Shown piece by piece: positions 47,949 to 56,890 of a stretch of DNA of 64,000 nucleotides (position 1 is the stretch's first letter; every line of letters starts with the position of its first letter). The DNA is taken from NCBI RefSeq assembly GCF_002836515.1, contig NZ_PJBC01000060.1:1-64000 (forward strand), read 5' to 3'. Made by a program: the position numbers and the translations under genes. Origin of the DNA: Pseudomonas sp. Choline-02u-1. Its GTDB lineage: Bacteria > Pseudomonadota > Gammaproteobacteria > Pseudomonadales > Pseudomonadaceae. The notes below the pieces were generated by a model. It had not been told where the DNA came from. It did not search any database and saw only the letters and a list, made by a program, of their open reading frames with translations.

Positions 47949-49019
47949 ATGAAAACACTGGCCAAACTCCCCGTCACCATCGTCACCGGTTTTCTCGGTT
48001 CGGGCAAAACCACGCTGCTACGGCACATGCTCGACAACGCTCAGGGCCGGCGCATCGCGGTGATCGTCAACGAGTTCGGCGAGTTGGGCATCGACGGTGA
48101 AATCCTCAAGCAATGCACCATCGGCTGCACCGAAGAAGAGGCCAGCGGCCGCGTATACGAATTGGCCAACGGCTGCCTGTGCTGCACGGTGCAGGAAGAA
48201 TTCTTCCCGGTGATGCGCGAACTGGTAGCCCGTCGCGGTGACCTCGATCACATTCTCATCGAAACCTCGGGCCTGGCCCTGCCCAAGCCATTGGTGCAAG
48301 CGTTCCAGTGGCCGGAAATTCGCAGCGCCTGCACCGTCGATGCGGTGATCACTGTGGTCGACAGCCCGGCCGTCGCCGCCGGCACGTTCGCCGCGTTCCC
48401 GGATCAGGTCGATGCCCAGCGCAAGCTCGATCCGAACCTCGACCATGAATCGCCGCTGCACGAGCTGTTCGCCGATCAACTGGCGAGCGCCGATCTGGTG
48501 ATCCTCAACAAGGCCGACCAGACCAGCCCGCAAGACTTGGCTCGCGTACGCGCTGAGGTCGCCGAAGAGCTGCCGCCAGCGGTAAAAATCATCGAAGCCA
48601 GCAACGGTCGTTTGCCGCTCGACGTCTTGATTGGCCTCGGCGCTGGCTCCGAAGAACACATCGATAGCCGCCACAGCCACCATGATCACCATCATGACGG
48701 TGATGACGATCATGACGACCACGATCACGACGCCTTCGACTCGATCTCCATCGAACTGCCGCAAGCCGACGAAAGCCTGCTGCTCGACGCACTGACGCAA
48801 TTGGTGGTGCAGCACGGCATTCTCCGTGTCAAAGGTTTCGCCGCCATCCCGAACAAACCGATGCGCTTGTTGATTCAGGGTGTAGGCACGCGTTTCGACA
48901 AGCATTTCGACCGTCAGTGGGGCGCTGAAGAAGCGCGCGTCACGCGTCTGGTGCTGATTGGTCAGGCACTGGATGCCGTGCAACTCGAAGCGCAATTGCG
49001 CGCCGCGCTCAGCGTTTAA
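47949..49019 (+). CDS. cobW: CobW GTPase for cobalamin biosynthesis
   Basis: This 356-residue G3E GTPase has Walker A GFLGSGKTT (residues 14-22), the metal-binding motif CLCC (76-79), the NKAD guanine specificity motif (ILNKADQ), and a His/Asp-rich metal loop (RHSHHDHHHDGDDDHDDHDH). A CobW C-terminal domain follows. CobW is thought to deliver cobalt to CobN. I use ATG 47949 rather than the upstream TTG at 47931. It is 3 bp from cobN. Confidence 0.95.
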   Translation: MKTLAKLPVTIVTGFLGSGKTTLLRHMLDNAQGRRIAVIVNEFGELGIDGEILKQCTIGCTEEEASGRVYELANGCLCCTVQEEFFPVMRELVARRGDLDHILIETSGLALPKPLVQAFQWPEIRSACTVDAVITVVDSPAVAAGTFAAFPDQVDAQRKLDPNLDHESPLHELFADQLASADLVILNKADQTSPQDLARVRAEVAEELPPAVKIIEASNGRLPLDVLIGLGAGSEEHIDSRHSHHDHHHDGDDDHDDHDHDAFDSISIELPQADESLLLDALTQLVVQHGILRVKGFAAIPNKPMRLLIQGVGTRFDKHFDRQWGAEEARVTRLVLIGQALDAVQLEAQLRAALSV

Positions 49020-49022
49020 GCC

Positions 49023-52000
49023 ATGCACCTGCTCAGGACTCAGCCCGGCGGATTCGTCTCGGATGACAACATTGCCGACCTCGGACAAACCCCCGCCGAG
49101 CTGGTGATCCTGTGCAGCGGCGATTCCAGCCTGGCGCTGCTTGCCGAGGCGGCGCAGCAGCTGCCGGATGATTATCCGAGCTTGCGTCTGGCCAACCCGA
49201 TGCAGGTGCAGAATCATGCGTCGGTCGATTTGTACGTGGACGAAGTGCTGCGACACGCCAAGGTCATTCTCATCTCGCTGCACGGCGGCATCGCCTATTG
49301 GCGCTACGGCGTCGAGCGGCTGATCGAACTGTCCGAACGCGGCGTGCAACTGATTCTGGTACCGGGCGATGACCGTCCGGACCCGGAGCTCAGCGACTTG
49401 AGCACGGTCAGCGCTCAGTCACGCGATCGACTCTGGCAGTTCCTGCGTCAGGGTGGCATGGGCAATGCGCTGGATTTCTTCCGTTGCCTGGGCAACCAAT
49501 GGTTCGCCCGCGATTACCCGTGGAGCGAGCCGCAGACCCTGCCGCGCACGGCCATTTATCACCCACGGAAAAACACCGCCGCCCTGAGTGACTGGCAAGC
49601 CGAATGGCTGCCCGATCAACCTGTGGCGGCGCTGTTGTTTTATCGCTCGCATCTGCAGGCCGCGAACACCGCGTTCATCGATGTGTTCTGTCAGCGTTTG
49701 CAGGCGGCCGGGCTCAATCCGCTGCCGGTCGCAGTGGCCAGTCTCAAAGAGCCAGCCTGCCTGGCGGTGGTCGAGGATTGGCTGGATGAAGTCGAAGCGG
49801 GGGTGATTCTAAACACCACCGGGTTCGCCCAATCGAGCCCGGAAGCACCGCATCTGCGCCCGTTTCGCCGCAATATCCCGGTGATTCAAGCGATCTGCGC
49901 CCAAGACAACGAGCCCGGCTGGCGCGCCAGCGAGCAGGGCCTCGGGCCGCGCGACCTGGCGATGCACATTGCCTTGCCGGAACTCGACGGGCGCATCATC
50001 AGCCGGCCGATCAGCTTCAAGGATCTGGCCTGGCGCAGCGAGCGCAGTCAGTCCGACGTGGTTTGCTACCGCGCCCAGCCCGAGCGCATGGATTTCGTCG
50101 CCGAACTGGCGCGGCGCTGGATTGATCTGGCGCGCGTGCCCAATGGCGAAAAACGCATTGCGCTGATCCTCGCCAACTACCCGACCCGCGACGGTCGCAT
50201 CGGTAACGGTGTCGGTCTCGATACGCCGGCGGCAGCGCTAAACATTCTGCGGGCATTGCGCGGCGAGGGTTATCCGCTCACGGCCGAGTTGCCCGACAGC
50301 GGCACCGAGCTGATTCAGCAATTGCTCGGCGGCGTCAGCAATGACCTCGACAGCCTCGATCTGCGCCCCTGTCAGCAGAGCCTGGCGATGGACGATTACC
50401 TGGCAATGTTCAACGCGTTGCCGCAGGCCAATCGCGCTGCGGTGCTCGAGCGTTGGGGATCGCCACACAATGATCCGATGTGCCGCGACGGTCGCCTCAT
50501 GATCGCCGGTCTGCGTTTCGGTCTGACCTTTGTCGGCATCCAGCCGGCCCGGGGTTATCAGGTCGATCCGAGCGCGGTCTATCACGACCCGGATCTGGTT
50601 CCGCCGCACGGTTATCTGGCCTTCTACTTCTGGTTGCGCAACACCTACGGCGCTCATGGCGTGATCCATGTCGGCAAACACGGCAACCTCGAATGGCTGC
50701 CGGGCAAAGGTGTCGGCCTCTCGGACAATTGCTGGCCGGACGCGCTGCTCGGGCCGCTGCCGAATATCTATCCGTTTATCGTCAACGATCCGGGCGAGGG
50801 CGCCCAGGCCAAACGGCGCACGCAGGCGGTGATCATCGACCACCTGATGCCGCCACTGACGCGCGCAGAAACATATGGGCCGCTGCGCAATCTGGAGTTG
50901 CTCGCCGATGAATATTACGAGGCGCAACTGCTTGATCCGCGCCGCGCGCGTGAGCTTCAGCGCGACATCCTGCAATTGGTCCGGGACACGCAGATCGACC
51001 GCGAACTGCAATTGGACGCTGCGCTGGACAGTGACGCCGATGCGGCGATCTGGTTGCCGCGTCTGGATACTTATCTGTGCGATCTGAAGGAATCGCAGAT
51101 TCGCGATGGTCTGCACATTTTTGGTGAATCGCCGAGCGGGCGCTTGCGCATTGACACGTTACTGGCGTTGCTACGGATTCCGCGCGGTGATGGCAAGGGC
51201 GCACAGTCGAGTCTGTTGCGGGCGTTGGCCAAGGCGTTTGAACTGGGCTTTGATCCGCTGGATTGCGCGTTGGCCGATCCGTGGAGCGGCGCGCGTCCCG
51301 GCGAGTTGCAGTCCGTCAGCGATGAAGTCTGGCGCACCGCCGGCGACAGCCGCGAACGCCTCGAATTGTTTGCCACCGACCTGATCTCCCAAGCACTGGA
51401 TTTCCCCTGTGGGAGCGGGCTTGCTCGCGAAGGCGGAGTTTCAGTCGACGACCCTTTGCCTGACACACCGCTTTCGCGAGCAAGCCCGCTCCCACAAGGA
51501 CCGGGGTGGGCTGAGGTTGATTCGATACTCGAGCATCTGCGCGAAGTCGTCGCCCCACGCCTGGACGCTTGCGGCGCGGCCGAAATGCGCGGGCTGCTCG
51601 ATGCGTTGCGCGGTCGTTTCGTCCCCGCCGGCCCCAGCGGCGCGCCCAGCCGTGGCCGCCTCGACGTGCTGCCGACCGGGCGAAACTTCTATTCTGTAGA
51701 TGTGCGCAACCTGCCCACCACCACGGCGTGGCGCATCGGTTTCCAGTCCGCCACGCTGATTCTCGAGCGGCACCTGCAGGATCATGGCGATCACTTGCGT
51801 CAATTGGGCTTGTCGGTCTGGGGCACCGCAACCATGCGCACAGGCGGCGATGACATCGCCCAGGCCATGGCGCTGATGGGGGTGCGCCCGGTCTGGGCCA
51901 CGGGCAGTCAGCGCGTGGATGATTTCGAAATTCTGCCGCTGAGTCTGCTCGATCGCCCAAGGGTCGACGTGACGCTGCGGGTCTCGGGGTTTTTCCGTGA

Positions 52001-52871
52001 TGCGTTTGCCAATCTCATCCGCCTGTTCGACGCCGCCGTGCAAGCGGTGGCCGCGCTGGACGAACCGGATGACTTGAATCCACTCGCCGCCAAAGTGCGT
52101 GCCGAACGCGAGGCGCTGTTACAAGCGGGCGCCGACGAAGACACTGCGCGGCGTCAGGCCGGATGGCGGATCTTCGGCGCAAAACCGGGTGCATACGGCG
52201 CCGGGGTGCAAGGCGCGATCGATGGGCGCCTGTGGCAGACCCGCGAAGACCTCGCCGAGGTCTACCTGAATTGGGGCGCCTACGCTTATGGCGGTGTAGA
52301 CGATGGCACCGCCGCCCGCGAGCAATTCAGTCAGCGCCTTAGCCAGGTGCAAGCGGTGCTGCAAAACCAGGACAACCGCGAGCATGACTTGCTCGATTCC
52401 AATGATTACTACCAGTTTCAGGGCGGTATGCTCGCGGCAGTGGAAAGCCTGCGCGGCGAGGCGGCGGCCAGTTATCACGGCGATCACAGCCAGCCGGATC
52501 TGCCGAAGATCCGTACCTTGAAGGAAGAACTGAACCGCGTCGTGCGCTCGCGAGCGGTGAATCCGAAGTGGATCGACGGAGTCAAACGGCACGGCTATAA
52601 AGGTGCGTTCGAACTGGCGGCGACGGTTGATAATCTGTTCGCCTTCGACGCGACGACGCAATTGATCGACGACCATCAATATGCCTTGCTGGCGGATGCG
52701 TATTTGCTCGATTCGGCGACGCGGGATTTTGTACGTGAACATAATCCGCATGCGCTGCGCGACATGACCGAGCGCATGCTCGAGGCGCAGCAGCGGGGGA
52801 TGTGGCAGGAGCCTGGGGCCTATAAAGAGGCGCTTGAAAACCTCCTGCTGGACATTGAAGAAGACACCTGA
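49023..52871 (+). CDS. cobN: Aerobic cobaltochelatase subunit CobN
   Basis: This 1282-residue large chelatase subunit of the CobN/ChlH/BchH family inserts Co(II) into hydrogenobyrinate a,c-diamide. Recognisable stretches include VIHVGKHGNLEWLPGKGVGL and EHDLLDSNDYYQFQGGM. The protein contains an insert of about 37 residues (near 792-828, CGSGLAREGG to SRASPLPQG) that is a translated REPIN with no counterpart in the family. The frame continues intact. The partner AAA+ subunits are encoded directly downstream as ChlI/ChlD-like, not CobS/CobT. Confidence 0.96.
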   Translation: MHLLRTQPGGFVSDDNIADLGQTPAELVILCSGDSSLALLAEAAQQLPDDYPSLRLANPMQVQNHASVDLYVDEVLRHAKVILISLHGGIAYWRYGVERLIELSERGVQLILVPGDDRPDPELSDLSTVSAQSRDRLWQFLRQGGMGNALDFFRCLGNQWFARDYPWSEPQTLPRTAIYHPRKNTAALSDWQAEWLPDQPVAALLFYRSHLQAANTAFIDVFCQRLQAAGLNPLPVAVASLKEPACLAVVEDWLDEVEAGVILNTTGFAQSSPEAPHLRPFRRNIPVIQAICAQDNEPGWRASEQGLGPRDLAMHIALPELDGRIISRPISFKDLAWRSERSQSDVVCYRAQPERMDFVAELARRWIDLARVPNGEKRIALILANYPTRDGRIGNGVGLDTPAAALNILRALRGEGYPLTAELPDSGTELIQQLLGGVSNDLDSLDLRPCQQSLAMDDYLAMFNALPQANRAAVLERWGSPHNDPMCRDGRLMIAGLRFGLTFVGIQPARGYQVDPSAVYHDPDLVPPHGYLAFYFWLRNTYGAHGVIHVGKHGNLEWLPGKGVGLSDNCWPDALLGPLPNIYPFIVNDPGEGAQAKRRTQAVIIDHLMPPLTRAETYGPLRNLELLADEYYEAQLLDPRRARELQRDILQLVRDTQIDRELQLDAALDSDADAAIWLPRLDTYLCDLKESQIRDGLHIFGESPSGRLRIDTLLALLRIPRGDGKGAQSSLLRALAKAFELGFDPLDCALADPWSGARPGELQSVSDEVWRTAGDSRERLELFATDLISQALDFPCGSGLAREGGVSVDDPLPDTPLSRASPLPQGPGWAEVDSILEHLREVVAPRLDACGAAEMRGLLDALRGRFVPAGPSGAPSRGRLDVLPTGRNFYSVDVRNLPTTTAWRIGFQSATLILERHLQDHGDHLRQLGLSVWGTATMRTGGDDIAQAMALMGVRPVWATGSQRVDDFEILPLSLLDRPRVDVTLRVSGFFRDAFANLIRLFDAAVQAVAALDEPDDLNPLAAKVRAEREALLQAGADEDTARRQAGWRIFGAKPGAYGAGVQGAIDGRLWQTREDLAEVYLNWGAYAYGGVDDGTAAREQFSQRLSQVQAVLQNQDNREHDLLDSNDYYQFQGGMLAAVESLRGEAAASYHGDHSQPDLPKIRTLKEELNRVVRSRAVNPKWIDGVKRHGYKGAFELAATVDNLFAFDATTQLIDDHQYALLADAYLLDSATRDFVREHNPHALRDMTERMLEAQQRGMWQEPGAYKEALENLLLDIEEDT
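51408..51496. repeat. REPIN inside the cobN coding region
   Basis: TGTGGGAGCGGGCTTGCTCG and the inverted CGAGCAAGCCCGCTCCCACA flank a spacer of about 45 bp. The whole element is read in frame without a stop codon. Confidence 0.95.
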
Positions 52872-52942
52872 CACACCGCGATTCCCTGTAGGGCCGAGCC
52901 TTGCAGTTGAAGCAATTCACCGACCATGACCGAGTACCCACA

Positions 52943-53953
52943 ATGACCGACACCCCGCATTTCCCACTCTCTGCCGTGGTCGGCGCCGACGATTTGAAAC
53001 TCGCCCTGTGCCTGACCGCCATCGACCCGAAAATCGGCGGCGTGCTGATCGAAGGTCCGCGTGGCATGGCCAAGTCGACGCTGGCCCGGGGCCTGGCGGA
53101 TCTGCTCGCCAGCGGTCAATTCGTCACTTTGCCGTTGGGCGCTACTGAAGAGCGGCTGGTCGGCACCCTCGATCTCGACGCAGCCCTGAGCAGCGGTCGC
53201 GCACAATTCTCCCCCGGAGTTTTGGCCAAGGCTGACGGTGGCGTGCTGTACGTCGATGAGGTCAATCTGCTGCCGGATCATCTGGTGGACCTGCTGCTTG
53301 ATGTCGCCGCCAGCGGCACCAACCTGATCGAGCGCGATGGCATTTCCCATCGGCATTCGGCGAAATTCGTCCTGATCGGTACCATGAACCCCGAAGAGGG
53401 GGAACTGCGGCCGCAACTGCTTGACCGTTTCGGTTTGAACGTCGCGCTCAGCGGTCAAAACGCGCCCACCGAGCGCGGGCAGATCATCCGTCGGCGGCTG
53501 GATTTCGATAGCGATCCGCGAGCGTTCTGCGCGCAATGGGAAGGCGAGCAGCACATCTTGCGTTTGCGTTGTGAAAACGCACGTGAGCGCTTGGCTGACA
53601 TTCCTCTGGACGATGCAGCATTGGCGTTGATTACCGAGCGCTGTTTCGCTGCTGGCGTCGATGGCTTGCGCGCCGATCTGGTCTGGTTGCGCGCGGCTCG
53701 CGCCCATGCCGCGTGGCGCGGGGCGGATGCAATTGCCCAGCAGGACATCGACGCGGTGGCCGAATTCGCCCTGCGCCATCGTCGTCGCGAACAATCTTCA
53801 TCCGGCGCTGAGCCGCCTGCGCCGTCGCCGGCGGGCGCAGAAAGCAATTGCGACGCAGGGCAGGGCCAGTGGGGCGAAATGCCGGCGACAGCGCAAGTGA
53901 CCGGCGCTCGCCGCGAAGTGCCGAGCTGGCCGCCGCTGGCAAAAAAGCCCTAG
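52943..53953 (+). CDS. chlI: ChlI-like AAA+ chelatase subunit (zero-frame product)
   Basis: This 336-residue AAA+ ATPase of the magnesium chelatase I-subunit type has Walker A GPRGMAKST, Walker B GVLYVDEVNLLPDHL, and sensor 1 LIGTMNPEEGELRPQLLDRF. It ends two codons after a slippery heptamer, in LAKKP followed by TAG. In the cobalt chelatase this subunit hexamerises and drives CobN. I use ATG 52943 (MTDTPHFPLS). A -1 shift at 53941-53947 would instead extend it into the VWA frame (53947-54618), giving a ChlD-like protein of about 558 residues. Confidence 0.92.
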   Translation: MTDTPHFPLSAVVGADDLKLALCLTAIDPKIGGVLIEGPRGMAKSTLARGLADLLASGQFVTLPLGATEERLVGTLDLDAALSSGRAQFSPGVLAKADGGVLYVDEVNLLPDHLVDLLLDVAASGTNLIERDGISHRHSAKFVLIGTMNPEEGELRPQLLDRFGLNVALSGQNAPTERGQIIRRRLDFDSDPRAFCAQWEGEQHILRLRCENARERLADIPLDDAALALITERCFAAGVDGLRADLVWLRAARAHAAWRGADAIAQQDIDAVAEFALRHRRREQSSSGAEPPAPSPAGAESNCDAGQGQWGEMPATAQVTGARREVPSWPPLAKKP

Positions 53954-53988
53954 GCATTCGCCCCCGATCCGACGCGGGGGCGAATGCC
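53941..53988 (+). promoter_or_regulatory. Programmed -1 ribosomal frameshift site
   Basis: The zero-frame codons GCA AAA AAG (53939-53947) hold the classical slippery heptamer A_AAA_AAG. Five bases later (53953-53965 with 53976-53988) is a perfect 13-bp hairpin, GGCATTCGCCCCC with GGGGGCGAATGCC, extendable by one G-C pair. The zero-frame TAG at 53951-53953 lies within the signal. The -1 frame continues as KKALGIRPRS into the VWA domain. Confidence 0.9.
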
Positions 53989-54618
53989 AGACCCCGCGCC
54001 GGACAACTCGATAACGGCCGTCAAGGGCAACGGCAGGCGGCCAGCAGCGGCGCGGTGAACTGGCCGGGCACGCTGCTCAATGGCCACCCTCAGCGGCGCG
54101 CTGATCTGCTGTTTCATCAACGCACTCGTTCGCCCCATGAAATCTGGCTGGTCATCGTCGACGCTTCGGCTTCGACCCGTCGCCATCAGGCCCTGAGCGA
54201 TGCCAAAGGCGTGCTCGCACAACTGTTCGACGATGCTTACCGCCAACGGGCGCGGCTGGCCTTGCTGACGGCCAGTGGCGCCGCGCCGAAGTGGCAGGTG
54301 CAAGGCTTGAAAGCCTCAAGCGGCCTGCGTGTCTGGCTCGACAAGCTGGGCGCCGGTGGCGGGACGCCGTTGCTCGCGGCGCTGGCGCAGGCGCAACAGT
54401 GGTTGTCCGTGCGGCGCAAGCGTTTTCCCGCTGAACAGCAACGCTGTCTGATCGTGACCGATGGTCGCTTGAAAGAACTGTCCGGACTGCCGGTGCTCAC
54501 CTGCCCGGGATTGCTGATAGACATCGAGCGCGGGCCGATACGACTGGGCCGAGCAAAGGAACTGGCGACCGCGCTGCAAGCGCAGTATCAGCATATCGAT
54601 GCGCTGGGTTTGAGCTGA
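53947..54618 (+). CDS. chlD: VWA (ChlD-like) chelatase domain, reached by -1 frameshift
   Basis: This is the -1 frame part, 223 residues. After a Gly/Arg-rich linker comes a von Willebrand A domain with a full MIDAS site: DASAS (in LVIVDASAS), Thr in GGGTPLLAAL, and Asp in VTDGR. The frame has no convincing start codon of its own; the open frame reaches back to 53848 but that part is antisense-like to the ChlI frame and has no ribosome binding site. The parsimonious reading is synthesis as a fusion to the ChlI-like domain. ChlD-type subunits contact both the AAA+ ring and CobN. Confidence 0.85.
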   Translation, partial: ALGIRPRSDAGANARPRAGQLDNGRQGQRQAASSGAVNWPGTLLNGHPQRRADLLFHQRTRSPHEIWLVIVDASASTRRHQALSDAKGVLAQLFDDAYRQRARLALLTASGAAPKWQVQGLKASSGLRVWLDKLGAGGGTPLLAALAQAQQWLSVRRKRFPAEQQRCLIVTDGRLKELSGLPVLTCPGLLIDIERGPIRLGRAKELATALQAQYQHIDALGLS

Positions 54619-54722
54619 ACATTAGATTCCTGCTGTTGATACAGATTTTGAAATGATTTGCTGCTGTGGAGCAGGCCGGTTGAACCTGTACGCTCCAAGG
54701 CCATTTTTCATTCAGGATTTAC

Positions 54723-54878
54723 ATGAACACCCTCTTGGAGCCTCCCAGTCAACACTCCCCAACGCGCCTTCACGCGATCTTGATCCATTCGCAGCACCCC
54801 GTCTTTCGACTTCCGACTATCGTTGATAACGCGGCCCTTGAGCCTTCGCGTTGCGCTTCGCCGTGTCCGGCAGCCTGA
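54723..54878 (+). CDS. Possible leader peptide before the terC-like gene
   Basis: This 51-residue frame starts at an ATG with AGGA 6 bp upstream, reads MNTLLEPPSQHSPTRLHA and ends SRCASPCPAA 28 bp before the TerC gene. It is rich in Pro and Ser and has no known domain. Such short Pro-containing frames upstream of metal transport genes can act as leaders, but nothing proves that here. It lies in the otherwise empty 54619-54906 region. Confidence 0.35.
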   Translation: MNTLLEPPSQHSPTRLHAILIHSQHPVFRLPTIVDNAALEPSRCASPCPAA

Positions 54879-54906
54879 ATTCACAGAATAGAGATCGAGA
54901 CGTTTT

Positions 54907-56466
54907 ATGGAATGGTTAGCGGATCCCACGGCCTGGTTAGGCCTGTTGACTCTGATCGTGCTGGAGCTGGTGCTGGGTATCGACAACCTGGTGTTTATTG
55001 CAATTCTTGCCGACAAACTGCCGCCGCATCAGCGTGATCGCGCGCGGATCATCGGTCTGTCGCTGGCGCTGATCATGCGACTGGGCCTGTTGGCGAGTAT
55101 CTCCTGGCTGGTCACGCTGACGCAGCCATTGTTCGAGGTGTTCGACAAGAGCTTCTCCGGACGTGATCTGATCATGCTGTTCGGTGGTGTGTTCCTGTTG
55201 TTCAAGGCCACCATGGAATTGCACGAACGGCTCGAAGGCCACGTCGGCGAGCGCTCGACCAACACTGCCTATGCGCTGTTCTGGCCGATCGTGGCGCAGA
55301 TCGTGGTACTCGACGCAGTGTTTTCCCTCGATGCGGTGATCACCGCCGTAGGCATGGTCGATGAATTGGCAGTGATGATGATCGCCGTGATCATCTCCAT
55401 CGGCCTGATGATTGTCGCCAGCAAACCGCTGACGCGTTTTGTCAACGCGCACCCGACCGTGATCATGCTGTGTCTGGGCTTCCTGATGATGATCGGTTTT
55501 GCCCTGACGGCAGAAGGTCTGGGTTTTCACATTCCGAAAGGTTATCTGTACGCGGCCATCGGGTTCTCGATCCTGATCGAAGTGTTCAACCAGATCGCCC
55601 GTGCACGCCGCAAGCGTTCGATGCAGGGCTTGCGACCCATGCGCGAGCGCACTGCCCATGCGGTGATGCGTTTGCTCGGTGGGCGCAAACTGGCCGTGGA
55701 GGAAGTTGGCGAAGAGATTTCCGATTTGCTCGATAACGGCGAGGCGCCGGTCGCCGAACTGTTCGACCGCCGTGAGCGGGTGATGATCAGCGGCGTGCTG
55801 CAATTGGCGGAGCGTGCGATTCGCCACCTGATGACGGTGCGCGCCGACGTTGACCTGATTGACCTTGCCGATGATGCAGAAACCATTCGTACGAAGTTGA
55901 TGCATTCGTCCTACTCGCGCTTGCCGTTGATTCGCGATGGTGCGGTGGATGAGCCGTTGGGCTTCGTGCACAAGAAGGAGTTGCTCAAGGAATACCTGGC
56001 CGGCAACGAGCCGAACCTTGAGCATCTGGCACGCAAGACCATCAATCTGCTCGACAGCTATTCGATCCTCAATGCGTTGGAACAAATGCGCGCGGCGTCG
56101 ACGCACATCGCCTTCGTGGTCAATGAGTTCGGTGACTTTGTCGGCGTGCTGACCATGACCGACATCCTCGAATCCATCGCCGGCGAGTTACCCGATGCCA
56201 GCGAAATCGAAGGTCCGGATGTGGTCGAAGAGCACAATGGTTTCCTCGTCAGCGGTGCGCTGCCGTTGGCTCGCGTACGCCAGCGCACCGGCTTCGGTGC
56301 CGAACCGACCGAGGACTATCAGACCATGGCCGGGTTAGTCATGAGCCTGCTTGATCGGTTGCCGATCACCGGCGATCAACTGCAATACGAGGGCTGGCAG
56401 CTGACCGTCAGGGCGGTTGAAGAGCGGCGGGTGACACGGGTTTTGCTGGAGCGTGCTGCCGCGTAA
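54907..56466 (+). CDS. TerC family membrane protein with CBS and CorC/HlyC domains
   Basis: This 519-residue protein has seven or so transmembrane helices of the TerC fold in its first 230 residues (LGLLTLIVLELVLGIDNLVF, VLDAVFSLDAVITAVGM; the acidic GIDN and SLDA motifs line the ion path). These are followed by two CBS motifs (about 300-425) and a CorC_HlyC domain (about 435-515). The arrangement matches the YoaE/YegH group. TerC relatives export Mn or other metals; substrate here is unknown. The gene has its own upstream region. Confidence 0.9.
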   Translation: MEWLADPTAWLGLLTLIVLELVLGIDNLVFIAILADKLPPHQRDRARIIGLSLALIMRLGLLASISWLVTLTQPLFEVFDKSFSGRDLIMLFGGVFLLFKATMELHERLEGHVGERSTNTAYALFWPIVAQIVVLDAVFSLDAVITAVGMVDELAVMMIAVIISIGLMIVASKPLTRFVNAHPTVIMLCLGFLMMIGFALTAEGLGFHIPKGYLYAAIGFSILIEVFNQIARARRKRSMQGLRPMRERTAHAVMRLLGGRKLAVEEVGEEISDLLDNGEAPVAELFDRRERVMISGVLQLAERAIRHLMTVRADVDLIDLADDAETIRTKLMHSSYSRLPLIRDGAVDEPLGFVHKKELLKEYLAGNEPNLEHLARKTINLLDSYSILNALEQMRAASTHIAFVVNEFGDFVGVLTMTDILESIAGELPDASEIEGPDVVEEHNGFLVSGALPLARVRQRTGFGAEPTEDYQTMAGLVMSLLDRLPITGDQLQYEGWQLTVRAVEERRVTRVLLERAAA

Positions 56467-56495
56467 TACCGAGTTCTGTAAAGGCTGCCGGCCTC

Positions 56496-56557
56496 TTCGC
56501 GAGCAAGCTCGCTCTCATGTCTGAACGCAGTCAGGTGGGAGCGAGCTTGCTCGCGAA
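56496..56557. repeat. REPIN
   Basis: TTCGCGAGCAAGCTCGCTCT and the inverted GGGAGCGAGCTTGCTCGCGA flank a short spacer. It is a variant with AGCTCGCT in place of AGCCCGCT. It lies in the 424-bp gap 56467-56890, which otherwise holds only promoter sequence. Confidence 0.9.
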
Positions 56558-56808
56558 TGCAATTTGGCAGGCACCTGCGATCCCTTCCTGACAGTTGTTC
56601 AGATTGTCTTGATTGCCACGGTCACAGTCGACCGTGGCACTTGGTTGTTTTTGGTGCGCCGCGCCCTTGCATGTGGCGCGAATACCCGCCTCGTGTAGCC
56701 AAAGGTAGCGCGCGTTGAGGGCGTGCCGGGTAACAGCGGCATTACATTCATCGCATCCACCTGATTTCAAAAACATTTCATTGCGCTGCAGATTCCTTTG
56801 ACAGGCTG

Positions 56809-56824
56809 TGGCACACTTTCTGCT
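56809..56824 (+). promoter_or_regulatory. Sigma-54-like promoter
   Basis: TGGCACACTTTCTGCT has the GG and GC dinucleotides exactly 10 nt apart, and resembles the consensus TGGCACG-N4-TTGCW with two changes. It lies 67 bp before the binding protein start. Amino acid transport operons of pseudomonads are often RpoN-dependent. Confidence 0.5.
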
Positions 56825-56890
56825 GTTCATTCCGTAGTAACAAACCGAGTTCCGGTATAGCGGAATAAACACCTCTCAGGAGTGCTTGCC

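Noticed and set aside
53848..53946. Separate start for the VWA protein at 53848
   Set aside because: There is no ribosome binding site, and the first 33 residues overlap the ChlI frame out of phase with low-complexity content. The frameshift explains the join better.
56632..56650. Second sigma-54-like site (TGGCACTTGGTTGTT)
   Set aside because: The second dinucleotide is not GC at the required 10-nt spacing, and it is farther from the start than the better match at 56809.
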